Below, piece after piece: positions 28,688-36,563 of a DNA stretch of 64,000 bases. Where the stretch lies: positions 248,001-312,000 of the forward strand of contig NZ_ML133690.1 in NCBI RefSeq assembly GCF_003985155.1, written 5' to 3'. The DNA is from Rhizobium vallis. Lineage in GTDB: Bacteria; Pseudomonadota; Alphaproteobacteria; Rhizobiales; Rhizobiaceae. The notes beneath the pieces were generated by a model. The model was given only the letters and a program-made list of their open reading frames with translations, was not told where the DNA came from and did not search any database. Position 1 is the first letter of the stretch; each line of letters begins with the position of its first letter. The translations under genes and the position numbers were made by a program.

Positions 28688-29636
28688 TGACGTCGCCGAC
28701 CTGTCGCACATCCGTCCGTACAAGGTGACTGAAGCCAGAACCAAGCCGACGCCGGTTCGATGGTCGTTCTCTGACGACACGGAAGAGATATTTCGTTTTG
28801 CGATTGGCGAGCTTGCAAAAGGTGGGGTGGCGTTGGCCACCCTCACCGAAATACGCGGAGGAGCTGCACGCGCACTGGGCTCCCATGTCGCCATTGCGGC
28901 CGATGGACGGTTCTGTGGTTATGTATCCGGGGGCTGCATTGAGGCTGCGGTTGCCTCTGAGGCGCTAGATGCGCTCGGTGAAGACCAAGATCGGGAGGTG
29001 AGATACGGGCAGGGCTCTCCCTTTTTCGATATTGTCCTGCCGTGCGGTGGCGGCATAACAGTGGCTATACACGTGCTGCGCGACGCAAAGGCACTAAGCC
29101 ACGTCCTTTCAGAGCTTGGCCAACGCCGATGCGCTGGCCTCCGCTACACAGGCTCAACGGAACAGCTTAGGATGGTCGAACCGCCGTCAAAGCCAGGATT
29201 TGTCGATGGCGGCTTCGAGACGGTATATCGGCCACGCACGCGTATCGTGATCTCCGGTCAAAGCGTCGAGGCGGAGCGCGTGGCCTCTATCGCCGATTCA
29301 GCAGGGTATGAGGTCGTCGCATACACGAATAGAGAAATAGAACTGCCCGTTATCGACCGGTACACAGCCGTGGTTCTTCTCCATCATGACCTCGACGCCG
29401 AGCAAGATGTGCTTCATGCTGCACTGCGGTCGAGTGCGTTTTACCTTGGTGCGTTGGGGAGTACGCGCACTCACCGCAACAGGGTCGACAGGCTCGACAG
29501 CTCTGGTTTCACGAAGGCTCAAACCCAACGAATAAAAGCGCCGATTGGTGTGTTTGGACCGACTCGTGACGCCAACTCACTTGCCCTTTCCATCTTGGCG
29601 GACGTTGCGGCCACCCGTTTGTCCGTCTACGCGTGA
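28677..29636 (+). CDS. XdhC/PaoD-like molybdenum cofactor insertion protein
   Basis: About 319 residues. An XdhC N-terminal domain (A-T-L-T-E-I-R-G-G-A-A-R, G-Y-V-S-G-G-C-I-E near residue 85) is followed by a Rossmann domain (G-V-F-G-P-T-R-D-A near the end). It binds, matures and inserts the molybdopterin cofactor into PaoC and does not itself join the final enzyme. It begins inside the last codons of paoC. ATG 28677 is chosen; GTG 28665 is upstream in frame. Confidence 0.9.
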   Translation: MLHDDVADLSHIRPYKVTEARTKPTPVRWSFSDDTEEIFRFAIGELAKGGVALATLTEIRGGAARALGSHVAIAADGRFCGYVSGGCIEAAVASEALDALGEDQDREVRYGQGSPFFDIVLPCGGGITVAIHVLRDAKALSHVLSELGQRRCAGLRYTGSTEQLRMVEPPSKPGFVDGGFETVYRPRTRIVISGQSVEAERVASIADSAGYEVVAYTNREIELPVIDRYTAVVLLHHDLDAEQDVLHAALRSSAFYLGALGSTRTHRNRVDRLDSSGFTKAQTQRIKAPIGVFGPTRDANSLALSILADVAATRLSVYA

Positions 29637-29642
29637 GGCGCA

Positions 29643-30272
29643 ATGGGCTCGATCGGAAATGTGTCCGTCTCGGTTGTGGTCGTTGTTCTTGCGGCGGGTA
29701 GATCAAGCAGGATGCAGCTTTCCGGGCACAAACTCCTGGCGCAATTTGGTGGCGTAGCCCTTGTGCGCTTGGCTGCTTTGGCCGCAACGGGTTGCAAGGG
29801 TGACTCAGTGATAGTCGTGACCGGATATCGCGGCCCTGACATCGAGGCCCAGATCACGGGACTGGAAGTGAGTGTAGCTCGAAATCCTTATTTCGGTGAT
29901 GGCATGGCAAGTTCGATCGTGCTCGGCGTCCAATGTGCCGTCGATCTCGATCCGGATGGCGTCATGATCATGCTCGCCGATATGCCGCTGCTCAAAGCAG
30001 AGGACCTCGACACGATCATTGATGCCTTCCGGAAGAGCGGTGGAAGGGCGATTGTGCGCGCGGCGTGCGACGGGATACCTGGGAATCCTGTTATTTTCCC
30101 TCGCGCGGCATTCCCCGCACTCCAGTCTATCAGTGGCGACAACGGCGCTCGAGCCATCATTTCACATTCGGCTCTCGACGTGATCGACGTCGACATCGGC
30201 GTGAGTGCGAAGGTGGACATCGACACGACCGAACAACTGTTCGCTTTGGGCGCGCGCCCCGAAGCGAAGTGA
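29643..30272 (+). CDS. Molybdenum cofactor nucleotidyltransferase (MocA-like)
   Basis: 209-residue NTP-transferase: V-L-A-A-G-R-S-S-R-M near residue 15, M-L-A-D-M-P-L near 111 and G-D-N-G-A-R near 165. In this family it adds CMP (MocA) or GMP to molybdopterin; placement with a PaoABC-type enzyme argues for the cytosine form. Six bases after the XdhC gene, last of the tight pao-type operon. Confidence 0.88.
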   Translation: MGSIGNVSVSVVVVVLAAGRSSRMQLSGHKLLAQFGGVALVRLAALAATGCKGDSVIVVTGYRGPDIEAQITGLEVSVARNPYFGDGMASSIVLGVQCAVDLDPDGVMIMLADMPLLKAEDLDTIIDAFRKSGGRAIVRAACDGIPGNPVIFPRAAFPALQSISGDNGARAIISHSALDVIDVDIGVSAKVDIDTTEQLFALGARPEAK

Positions 30273-30481
30273 TTGAGGGGATTTGTTCTCGTCTCAGCGC
30301 CCTTGGTAGCGTCTGTCGATTTATGAAATAACCTCATAACGTCAAACGGTTGCAGGCTCTAATCCTGGCCTGCTGTCCTTGCTATCTTTTGGGTGACCGT
30401 CTCCGGTTCATATCGGAGCATGCGGTCTTGATTTCTGAATCTCGTGCGGTGGGGAGGACCGGCAGCGAAAGGATTTTTTGA

Positions 30482-30955
30482 ATGCCACCTAAGACCCTTA
30501 CAGGCTTGGCTTGCGCTGTCGCTGCCGGTCTCGTCGTTTTCTCGGTCGGATATTTTTCTGGTCCGGCCATCAATGAAACAACCCCAGCCGCAGCGGCTGA
30601 AAACGCTGTGACCTTTCCTCCTTTGGATCAGCTTGTCCACTACACTACCGTACGGCGTGGTGTAACGAGAGAGCACATGCTCACAAATCCCGAAGCGCTT
30701 GCGGCGATCAAGGCCGGCCAGCCTGTGGCAGCCGGCACGCATGTTGTGTTGGTCGACTATCAAAGTGACGTGCTGCACCGCTACCTCGTGGCGCAGAAAA
30801 TGGGTGAGGGGTCGGCCGACTGGGCTTATCAATGGTTCTGGCCTGACAAGTCGATCAAGGCTGATGAGAATACCTCTCAGTGTTACTCGTGCCATCGCTC
30901 GCGCGAAGATCGCCAGTTCATGTTCACGTTCACCGACGCACTGTCGTTTAAGTGA
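30482..30955 (+). CDS. Cytochrome P460-family haem protein
   Basis: 157 residues. A signal peptide or membrane anchor at residues 10-26 is followed by a domain ending with the single c-type haem motif C-Y-S-C-H near residue 137 and R-E-D-R-Q-F-M-F-T-F. This layout matches the P460/P460-like group in the periplasm. Placed after the aldehyde oxidoreductase operon, it may take electrons from that enzyme or act on another substrate. Its stop overlaps the next gene's possible GTG start. A 209-bp gap upstream may hold its own promoter. Confidence 0.8.
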   Translation: MPPKTLTGLACAVAAGLVVFSVGYFSGPAINETTPAAAAENAVTFPPLDQLVHYTTVRRGVTREHMLTNPEALAAIKAGQPVAAGTHVVLVDYQSDVLHRYLVAQKMGEGSADWAYQWFWPDKSIKADENTSQCYSCHRSREDRQFMFTFTDALSFK

Positions 30956-30981
30956 CAAAGCACAGAGGCGCTTCATTCTAC

Positions 30982-31686
30982 ATGGTCAGAAGTTTTCTTT
31001 TGCAGCGCGTGATGCTGCCATCGGCGATGCTCGCGTTGTTGCTCGTCTCGCTTGCCTACTGGTGGCTGGACAATGTTCCCCACGAGGTCTTCGGAACTGG
31101 GCTCTTTGCATTGCTCTGCTGGCACATCTACGCAAACCGAACTTGGTTTAAGAACCTGACGCGGGGGACGTATGATGCAAGGCGGACCGTCCGAGTGCTA
31201 CTCCATGTCGGTCTCATCGCGAACATGATCGTGCTCCTCGTCACCAGCGTGGTGATTTCGAAATCGGTCTTTGCCTGGTTGCCAATCCCGGACTCTGTCT
31301 ATCTAAGGGAAATACATTGGTTCGCTGCCTACTGGGTCATCATCGTGACCGGCATCCACGTGGGCCTCCATTGGGAGCGTCTACGAACGAGCTTGGTGAA
31401 TGTCTTGGGGGTCAGGCAGACCAACCCGGTAGTGCGAGCAGCCCTTCTGGCAATCGGCGCTGCGTTTGCCTTGCAGGGGTTGGCGAGCTTTGAGAAGCTT
31501 GGTGTCTGGACGAAGCTAACGTTCAACTACAGTTTGGATTTCTGGGACTTCACTGCCTCCGTTGCGCCGTTCTTCGGACATTGGTTGGCAGTGTTTACGC
31601 TGCCCGCCATTGTCACACACATGTTTATGGCCATCTGGAAATTGACGAGCCGTCGAGCAGCACGCCCGGTCAGGACGGGCAGCTAG
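30982..31686 (+). CDS. DUF4405-family membrane protein, b-type haem candidate
   Basis: 234 residues from ATG 30982 (GTG 30952 would overlap the previous stop). Five to six membrane helices carry paired histidines typical of haem-b ligation: L-C-W-H-I-Y, L-H-V-G, R-E-I-H-W-F, T-G-I-H-V-G-L-H-W and F-G-H-W-L. DUF4405 proteins resemble cytochrome b561 electron carriers. With the P460-like protein it could link periplasmic oxidation to the quinone pool. Confidence 0.8.
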   Translation: MVRSFLLQRVMLPSAMLALLLVSLAYWWLDNVPHEVFGTGLFALLCWHIYANRTWFKNLTRGTYDARRTVRVLLHVGLIANMIVLLVTSVVISKSVFAWLPIPDSVYLREIHWFAAYWVIIVTGIHVGLHWERLRTSLVNVLGVRQTNPVVRAALLAIGAAFALQGLASFEKLGVWTKLTFNYSLDFWDFTASVAPFFGHWLAVFTLPAIVTHMFMAIWKLTSRRAARPVRTGS

Positions 31687-31701
31687 TGCGTCGAGAGAAT
31701 T

Positions 31702-32595
31702 TCAGGATCGATGGCGCAACGCGTCCAGCAACGCTGCGAATGCAGGGGAGGATTGGCGGCGGCTCGGATAATAGAGATAGTATCCGTCCCAGGGAGGGGA
31801 GAACTTTTGGAGGACATGCTCCAGTTTTCCTTCGTCTACGAGAGGCTGGACGATCTCCAAAGGGATGTAAGCCATACCGAAGCCGTCCAACGCGGCTTCG
31901 AGCGCGTTGAAAATGTTGTTGAACGCGAGCTGTCCGTCGACCCTGATTTTGATCTCTTGCCCATCCTCTTCGAATTCCCAGACATAAAGGCCGCCGGCGC
32001 TCGGAAGTCGGAAATTGATGCAGGTGTGGCCCACCAGGTCCTTGGGGTGGGTCGGCACTCCACGTGCCTGGAAATATGTGGGTGAACCAACGACAGCCAG
32101 GCTGAAATCAGGCCCGATCCGAGCCGAAATCATGTCTTTTGCCAGATGTTCGCCCATGCGGACCCCGGCGTCGTACCGTTCATTGACGATATCCGTCAGG
32201 CCGTTGTCTAGGATCAGCTCCACCTTGATATCGGGATATTGGGGAAGGAACTTCCGCAGCTTTGGCCAGAGGACATGCGTGATGGCATAGTCGGCCGCAG
32301 AAATTCGAATGGTCCCAGCCGGTTTGTCGCGGAGCGCGCTTAACGCCTCAACGTGTGCGTCGATCTCGTCCAGATGAGGTCCGATGCCTTCGAGAAGTCT
32401 CTCTCCCGCCTCGGTAAGTGAAACGGCGCGCGTTGTACGCGTTAGCAACCGAACGCCGAGCCTGGCCTCAAGTTGCTTGATAGTGTGACTGAGGGCCGAT
32501 TGCGATACTCCGACCTTCGCTGCCGCTCGGGTAAAGCTTCGCTCCCGCGCCACCTCTGCAAACGCGTTTAAGTCGCTGATAGACTCCCGTGCCAC
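31702..32595 (-). CDS. LysR-family transcriptional regulator
   Basis: 297-residue LTTR. Winged HTH at residues 5-65 (R-S-F-T-R-A-A-A-K-V-G-V-S-Q-S-A-L-S) and effector domain to the end; the form is like the regulators that control oxidoreductases and quinone-type stress genes. It converges on the DUF4405 gene with 15 bp between stops, so it may regulate the oxidoreductase cluster. Confidence 0.92.
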   Translation of the reverse strand: MARESISDLNAFAEVARERSFTRAAAKVGVSQSALSHTIKQLEARLGVRLLTRTTRAVSLTEAGERLLEGIGPHLDEIDAHVEALSALRDKPAGTIRISAADYAITHVLWPKLRKFLPQYPDIKVELILDNGLTDIVNERYDAGVRMGEHLAKDMISARIGPDFSLAVVGSPTYFQARGVPTHPKDLVGHTCINFRLPSAGGLYVWEFEEDGQEIKIRVDGQLAFNNIFNALEAALDGFGMAYIPLEIVQPLVDEGKLEHVLQKFSPPWDGYYLYYPSRRQSSPAFAALLDALRHRS

Positions 32596-32683
32596 TCATT
32601 GATCCTTCTCATGGTAGAAGGATGATTATATCGGATTGTTTCTGAAAGACGCCATCAAACTGATTTCACGCATGCGTGACTGA

Positions 32684-34108
32684 TTATGGATTTGCCGCCC
32701 GGCACCACACAGCGATCGGAGTTTTCCGCCCACGCACGCGATGAGAATCGTCGGGATGCAGGCCGGGCATGATCAATGTGGGGTCTGACCCGCGGGAGCG
32801 GGCTGCCGACACAAGGTCGTCGCTTACCATAACGGGTGACGAGGTTCTCCTAGTAAGGCGCTCCAGCCTGCTCGCCACATTTACCGTGTCGCCAAGAACG
32901 GTGTATTCCAGTCGGCGAGCGTGGCCGGTGTTGCCTACGACCACTTCCCCATAATGCAGCCCGATACCGATGCCGATCGACGGGAGGTCATTCAACTTTC
33001 GTTCCCGGTTCCACTGCTCGATTTCGCGGATCATCGCTTCTGCGCAAGCCAACGCTCGGATTGGATCATCTTCGCGCGGCTCGGGAGTACCGAAATGAAC
33101 CATGATTGAGTCGCCGATGTATTTGTCGACGGTACCTCCGTGATTGAAGGTCACCTTCGCGAGACGGCCATGGAATGCCCTGAGCAGCAACATTATTTCG
33201 CTGGGCGACGAATTCTCGGAAATTGAGGTGAAGCCCACCATGTCTGCAAAAAGAATGGCCGCGTGCTGTGTGTTTGATTGTTCTAGGCCGGCATGACCGC
33301 TGGTAAGCGCTTCGACGATGTTCGGCGAAAAGTATCTTGCCAGATTGGAGCGCTCTCTTTCGGCCGAAACCTGTCTCCTGACGAGCTGTCGTGATCGCCA
33401 AACCGTCACGGTCAGTATTACTGTCACCAGGAATATGAACACTAGCTGGTTGTACCAAATTGTCAGGCTGACGGTATTCCGATCAAGAAAGCTCGTGATA
33501 ACGGCCTCTGAGGACATGCCGGTGTCGAGGGTCTTACGTGAGCTGGAAAGTACTGATGTCGGTAGCGTGGCGACCCATGCAAATCCAATGCTCCAGGCGA
33601 CGCCTGCCATAGAGCCCGAAAGCAGTACCAACCACGGCGAGTAGCTCAACGCCATTCCCACTATATAGATGCCGACATAGAGGAAATTGGGCAGGCGCAG
33701 ATTTATCTGAGGCGTCCAGTCTTCGACGTAGAATGGCGGAGGCACGATCAGGAGGAAGGTCAGGACAGAAACATCGAGAAGCACGAACAGGGCGAGGATA
33801 ACCTTCTGCCGGGGCCCACGCTTTACAAGAAGGCGTGGTAGAGCGCCGAGAAGGCCAAAAACCAACAGTGCTAGGAGATAGCCCCCTGAACGCTCGAACG
33901 GAAGGGTCATCGCCCATATCGAAAGAATGGCGAGGACAGCAGATCGGCACCAGAAAATCGTGGTGAGTCCACGTAGTTCCTCTCGCGCAAGTTCGTCCTC
34001 AACGAACCGGGCAGTTGGCTCGGTTGCGTGCGACACCGACCGTCCTTCATTTCTCGCGAACGGGATCGAGCGCAAAAGGCTTGCCAAGGGTTTGCTATTT
34101 ATCGCCAC
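32684..34108 (-). CDS. Membrane-bound class III adenylate/guanylate cyclase
   Basis: 474 residues. About six membrane helices in residues 50-240, then a catalytic domain: metal-binding Asp in I-L-F-A-D-M-V-G-F-T, D-K-Y-I-G-D-S-I-M and V-L-G-D-T-V-N-V-A-S-R-L-E. All class III landmarks look intact. It would make cAMP in response to a signal sensed by the membrane part. Rhizobia carry many such cyclases. No obvious operon partner. Confidence 0.92.
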   Translation of the reverse strand: MAINSKPLASLLRSIPFARNEGRSVSHATEPTARFVEDELAREELRGLTTIFWCRSAVLAILSIWAMTLPFERSGGYLLALLVFGLLGALPRLLVKRGPRQKVILALFVLLDVSVLTFLLIVPPPFYVEDWTPQINLRLPNFLYVGIYIVGMALSYSPWLVLLSGSMAGVAWSIGFAWVATLPTSVLSSSRKTLDTGMSSEAVITSFLDRNTVSLTIWYNQLVFIFLVTVILTVTVWRSRQLVRRQVSAERERSNLARYFSPNIVEALTSGHAGLEQSNTQHAAILFADMVGFTSISENSSPSEIMLLLRAFHGRLAKVTFNHGGTVDKYIGDSIMVHFGTPEPREDDPIRALACAEAMIREIEQWNRERKLNDLPSIGIGIGLHYGEVVVGNTGHARRLEYTVLGDTVNVASRLERLTRRTSSPVMVSDDLVSAARSRGSDPTLIMPGLHPDDSHRVRGRKTPIAVWCRAANP

Positions 34109-34276
34109 TGTACCGGGCTCCTCGGTGATCGCTGGACAAGACCGCCTGCTATCTGCGGATAGGTCCCGCCCAGCTCTGGAGAGACTCGACCGATATAGGA
34201 ATGGTATTGTCCCCGAATTAGCGGTGGTTGCCGCTAGCGGCTATCGACTGGGCTCATCAATAGGTGCCGCTCTCGA

Positions 34277-35500
34277 TTAACTGAGAGCGTGTCGAACCCG
34301 AAATATTGTCAGTGCCACAGCCACCACAACAGCCGGAACCGACACCAGCATGGCGAAGGGCCCAAGGTGGACGCCCGCATGATCCAGGGCCTCCACGATC
34401 AGCTTTAGCAAACTCAGCAAGTAGTAGCTGATCGCAATGATCGAAAATCCCTCGACGGCCCGCTGGATTTTCAGCTGAACTGCAGCGCGGTCTGCCATTG
34501 CTCGTATCTGGACAGTGTTCTGGTACTCGATTTCAAGCTGAATGCGTGTTTGGAGCAAGTCGAGAAGATGCATGGTCGCGTGCGACAGCTGGTCCAACCG
34601 CAGGGCCGTCGCAGAGCAAGTGCGGACTGCCGGCTTGAACCTCCTTGCCACGAAAACCCCGAACCGCTGAAAGCCTGGCACATGGGTCTCGCGCAGCTCG
34701 GCGATGCGTTCTTCAACGATGGTGGCATAGGCGGCCGTGGCCCCGAAGCGATTGCGGGTCTCCGCAGCTGCTGAAATCACCTCTGCGGATAGCATGGAAA
34801 TTTCGCTGAGAAGTCTTTTGTGCTCCTCTGGCGACGTATTGAGGTGGAGCTTGGTGAGGAAGGCGAGCCTCTCGTCGAAGCCTTTCAACAAGGGGCCGAG
34901 ACGTCGGGCTTCCGGCAGTCCCAACAATGACATCGATCGATAGGTCTCGATCTCGCATATCCGGCGGACCATTCGCCCAAGGCGATACGCGTTTAGCTCA
35001 GCATTGAACAAAATTACTCGGCTGCTCTCGCCGGGCCCCACGAGAAAATCCGAGCATACCTGGGCGGCAGCGCCACCGATGGACGATGCCGCCGTATCGC
35101 CGAAACCATACTGTTTGAGCATCGGAGACAGGTCCACTGGCGGCGCGTCGAGGACCAACAATGAAATTCTACAAACCACCTCAACCGCTGGAGGCTCAAC
35201 GCCGAAATCCCTCAACAAACGGGTCTCTTGCGGCCATTCTAGTACAGGAAGCTTCAGCGGCGTGACCTTGGTGAGGGTGGTAAACTCGGTGTGGTGCTCC
35301 ACCTGAACGCGCGCCCCATCGGGGGCGTAAGCGCTTGTCAGTTGGGTCTCGATATTCTTCGAGGTCGCAAACGAGCCCGCGATTATGGCTACGTGTTCAA
35401 CCAGCGCCGGCCCACTGAAATAAATAGACGGACGGGCGTGAAGCTCGGCGTTGAAGTTGATTGCAGTCCGTCTGTCCTCACCCATGAAGGCGACCGTCAA
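34277..35500 (-). CDS. DUF3422-family protein
   Basis: 407 residues. The N-terminal N-A-E-L-H-A-R-P motif near residue 17 is the mark of DUF3422, a family of unknown function in proteobacteria. Two hydrophobic helices at the C-terminus (about 345-405) should anchor it to the membrane. The start is TTG 35500, sharing bases with the stop of a 62-codon frame upstream (TTGA); ATG 35485 is an alternative. Confidence 0.85.
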   Translation of the reverse strand: MTVAFMGEDRRTAINFNAELHARPSIYFSGPALVEHVAIIAGSFATSKNIETQLTSAYAPDGARVQVEHHTEFTTLTKVTPLKLPVLEWPQETRLLRDFGVEPPAVEVVCRISLLVLDAPPVDLSPMLKQYGFGDTAASSIGGAAAQVCSDFLVGPGESSRVILFNAELNAYRLGRMVRRICEIETYRSMSLLGLPEARRLGPLLKGFDERLAFLTKLHLNTSPEEHKRLLSEISMLSAEVISAAAETRNRFGATAAYATIVEERIAELRETHVPGFQRFGVFVARRFKPAVRTCSATALRLDQLSHATMHLLDLLQTRIQLEIEYQNTVQIRAMADRAAVQLKIQRAVEGFSIIAISYYLLSLLKLIVEALDHAGVHLGPFAMLVSVPAVVVAVALTIFRVRHALS

Positions 35501-35685
35501 TCACTACCATGATTTAAGTCCATTAGGACTTGTGGCACATGTTGGCTGCCGGGCAAACGATCGTTGGATCGTGAGCGGCTCTCCGCTTTGATCTCGGTGG
35601 CAGCGCGGACCGCCATTATTCCAAGTGGCTTATAGCGATCCACCAGATTGATAGTGGTCGGGTGTTCCGGATTGCTCGAGCGCAT
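35497..35685 (-). CDS. Small hypothetical protein (62 aa)
   Basis: A polar 62-residue product starting at ATG 35685 behind a GAGG ribosome site, and ending in a TTGA overlap with the DUF3422 gene. The overlap suggests translational coupling. I recognise no motif. It could also be only a leader frame. Confidence 0.4.
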   Translation of the reverse strand: MRSSNPEHPTTINLVDRYKPLGIMAVRAATEIKAESRSRSNDRLPGSQHVPQVLMDLNHGSD

Positions 35686-36118
35686 CTCGCCTCACTTCAT
35701 GACAAACATTTATCGACGCTAGGGGTAGCGCGACGACGTCACCGCTAGCGAGCAGCGAGTGCTGTTATAGTTTATTGCCCGATCGGCGCACATATGGCCT
35801 GCCACAGCGCTATAACGTGAGGCTATTGGTCACTATTGCATGCACGCGTTGCCTCTTAACTGTCGTGCGAACGCCGGCAGCTCGCGGATGAAATCAACAG
35901 GGTCAACAACCCGCGTCGATTACACTCACGGCTCGGGCGGCTAGAGACGAGGTCCTTCGCTTTCCAAAGGTGATGAAACGTCTTGGGGTCTTGAATTATT
36001 CGATCCCATCGCACCGCCATGGTCTCAGAAACTCGCGGCTGCTCATCACTGTAGCAGAAAGCATTGACGTGCCTGCAGTCCCGGCGTCCACTAGAAAGAG
36101 GTATCAGAGGTCTGGGTC
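35686..36118. other. Intergenic stretch, no gene seen
   Basis: About 430 bp between the DUF3422 cluster and the small gene at 36119. Overlapping short frames (for example 35970-36230) look random. No hairpin, repeat or tRNA stands out. It may mark a joint between two blocks of accessory DNA. Confidence 0.4.
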
Positions 36119-36316
36119 ATGTCGAAGGTTGAATGCCATCCAAAAAATTTCACGGCAGATCATCGAACCGTCGCAAGTGATCGGCTCAGGAACATGGTCC
36201 GAGCAGAAGGCGGACGTTTCGCCGAAATGACAGCGGAGCAGAGCGAAGAGATTATCGATCTCATTATAAACAGGCGACGCAATGCTCCTGCAATTTCCGA
36301 AGGGAATGTCGGCTAA
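36119..36316 (+). CDS. Small hypothetical protein (65 aa)
   Basis: 65 residues, charged, with a likely helix E-Q-S-E-E-I-I-D-L-I-I-N-R-R-R near residue 40. An AGAGG site lies about 8 bases before ATG 36119. It converges on the small gene at 36333. Function unknown; a competing frame from 35970 seems less protein-like. Confidence 0.45.
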   Translation: MSKVECHPKNFTADHRTVASDRLRNMVRAEGGRFAEMTAEQSEEIIDLIINRRRNAPAISEGNVG

Positions 36317-36332
36317 CCCGCCGACACCTGCG

Positions 36333-36563
36333 TCATGATTCGGTCCCATCGTCAGGGGGCTTACCCGAAGTGTTCACAGGCGTTTCCTGCGGGGAATCGT
36401 CCGGAGAGACAGGAGAGGTCACTCGTTTCTTCGAGACAAGTATTCTCTTGCCTAACGGACGGAAACCGATCTCATCAAGCACGGAGCCGAATGAGGCCTC
36501 GCGTTTGCCCTTCGCAGTTTGGGCCGACCGGCGGTTTTTCCCGCCTTTGCGTCGCCGTTTCAT
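36333..36563 (-). CDS. Small basic hypothetical protein (76 aa)
   Basis: 76 residues: a strongly basic N-terminus (M-K-R-R-R-K-G-G-K-N-R-R) and an acidic, Pro/Ser/Thr-rich tail. Its ATG overlaps the stop of the AAA/M41 gene (ATGA), so it belongs to that operon. It could be a substrate or an adaptor of the protease, but nothing in the sequence proves this. Confidence 0.55.
   Translation of the reverse strand: MKRRRKGGKNRRSAQTAKGKREASFGSVLDEIGFRPLGKRILVSKKRVTSPVSPDDSPQETPVNTSGKPPDDGTES

Noticed and set aside
30349..30371. Sequence resembling a tRNA T-arm (CAGG-CTCTAAT-CCTG)
   Set aside because: The loop does not fit TTCRANY, and no acceptor, anticodon or D arm can be placed upstream, so no tRNA or tRNA-remnant attachment site is claimed.
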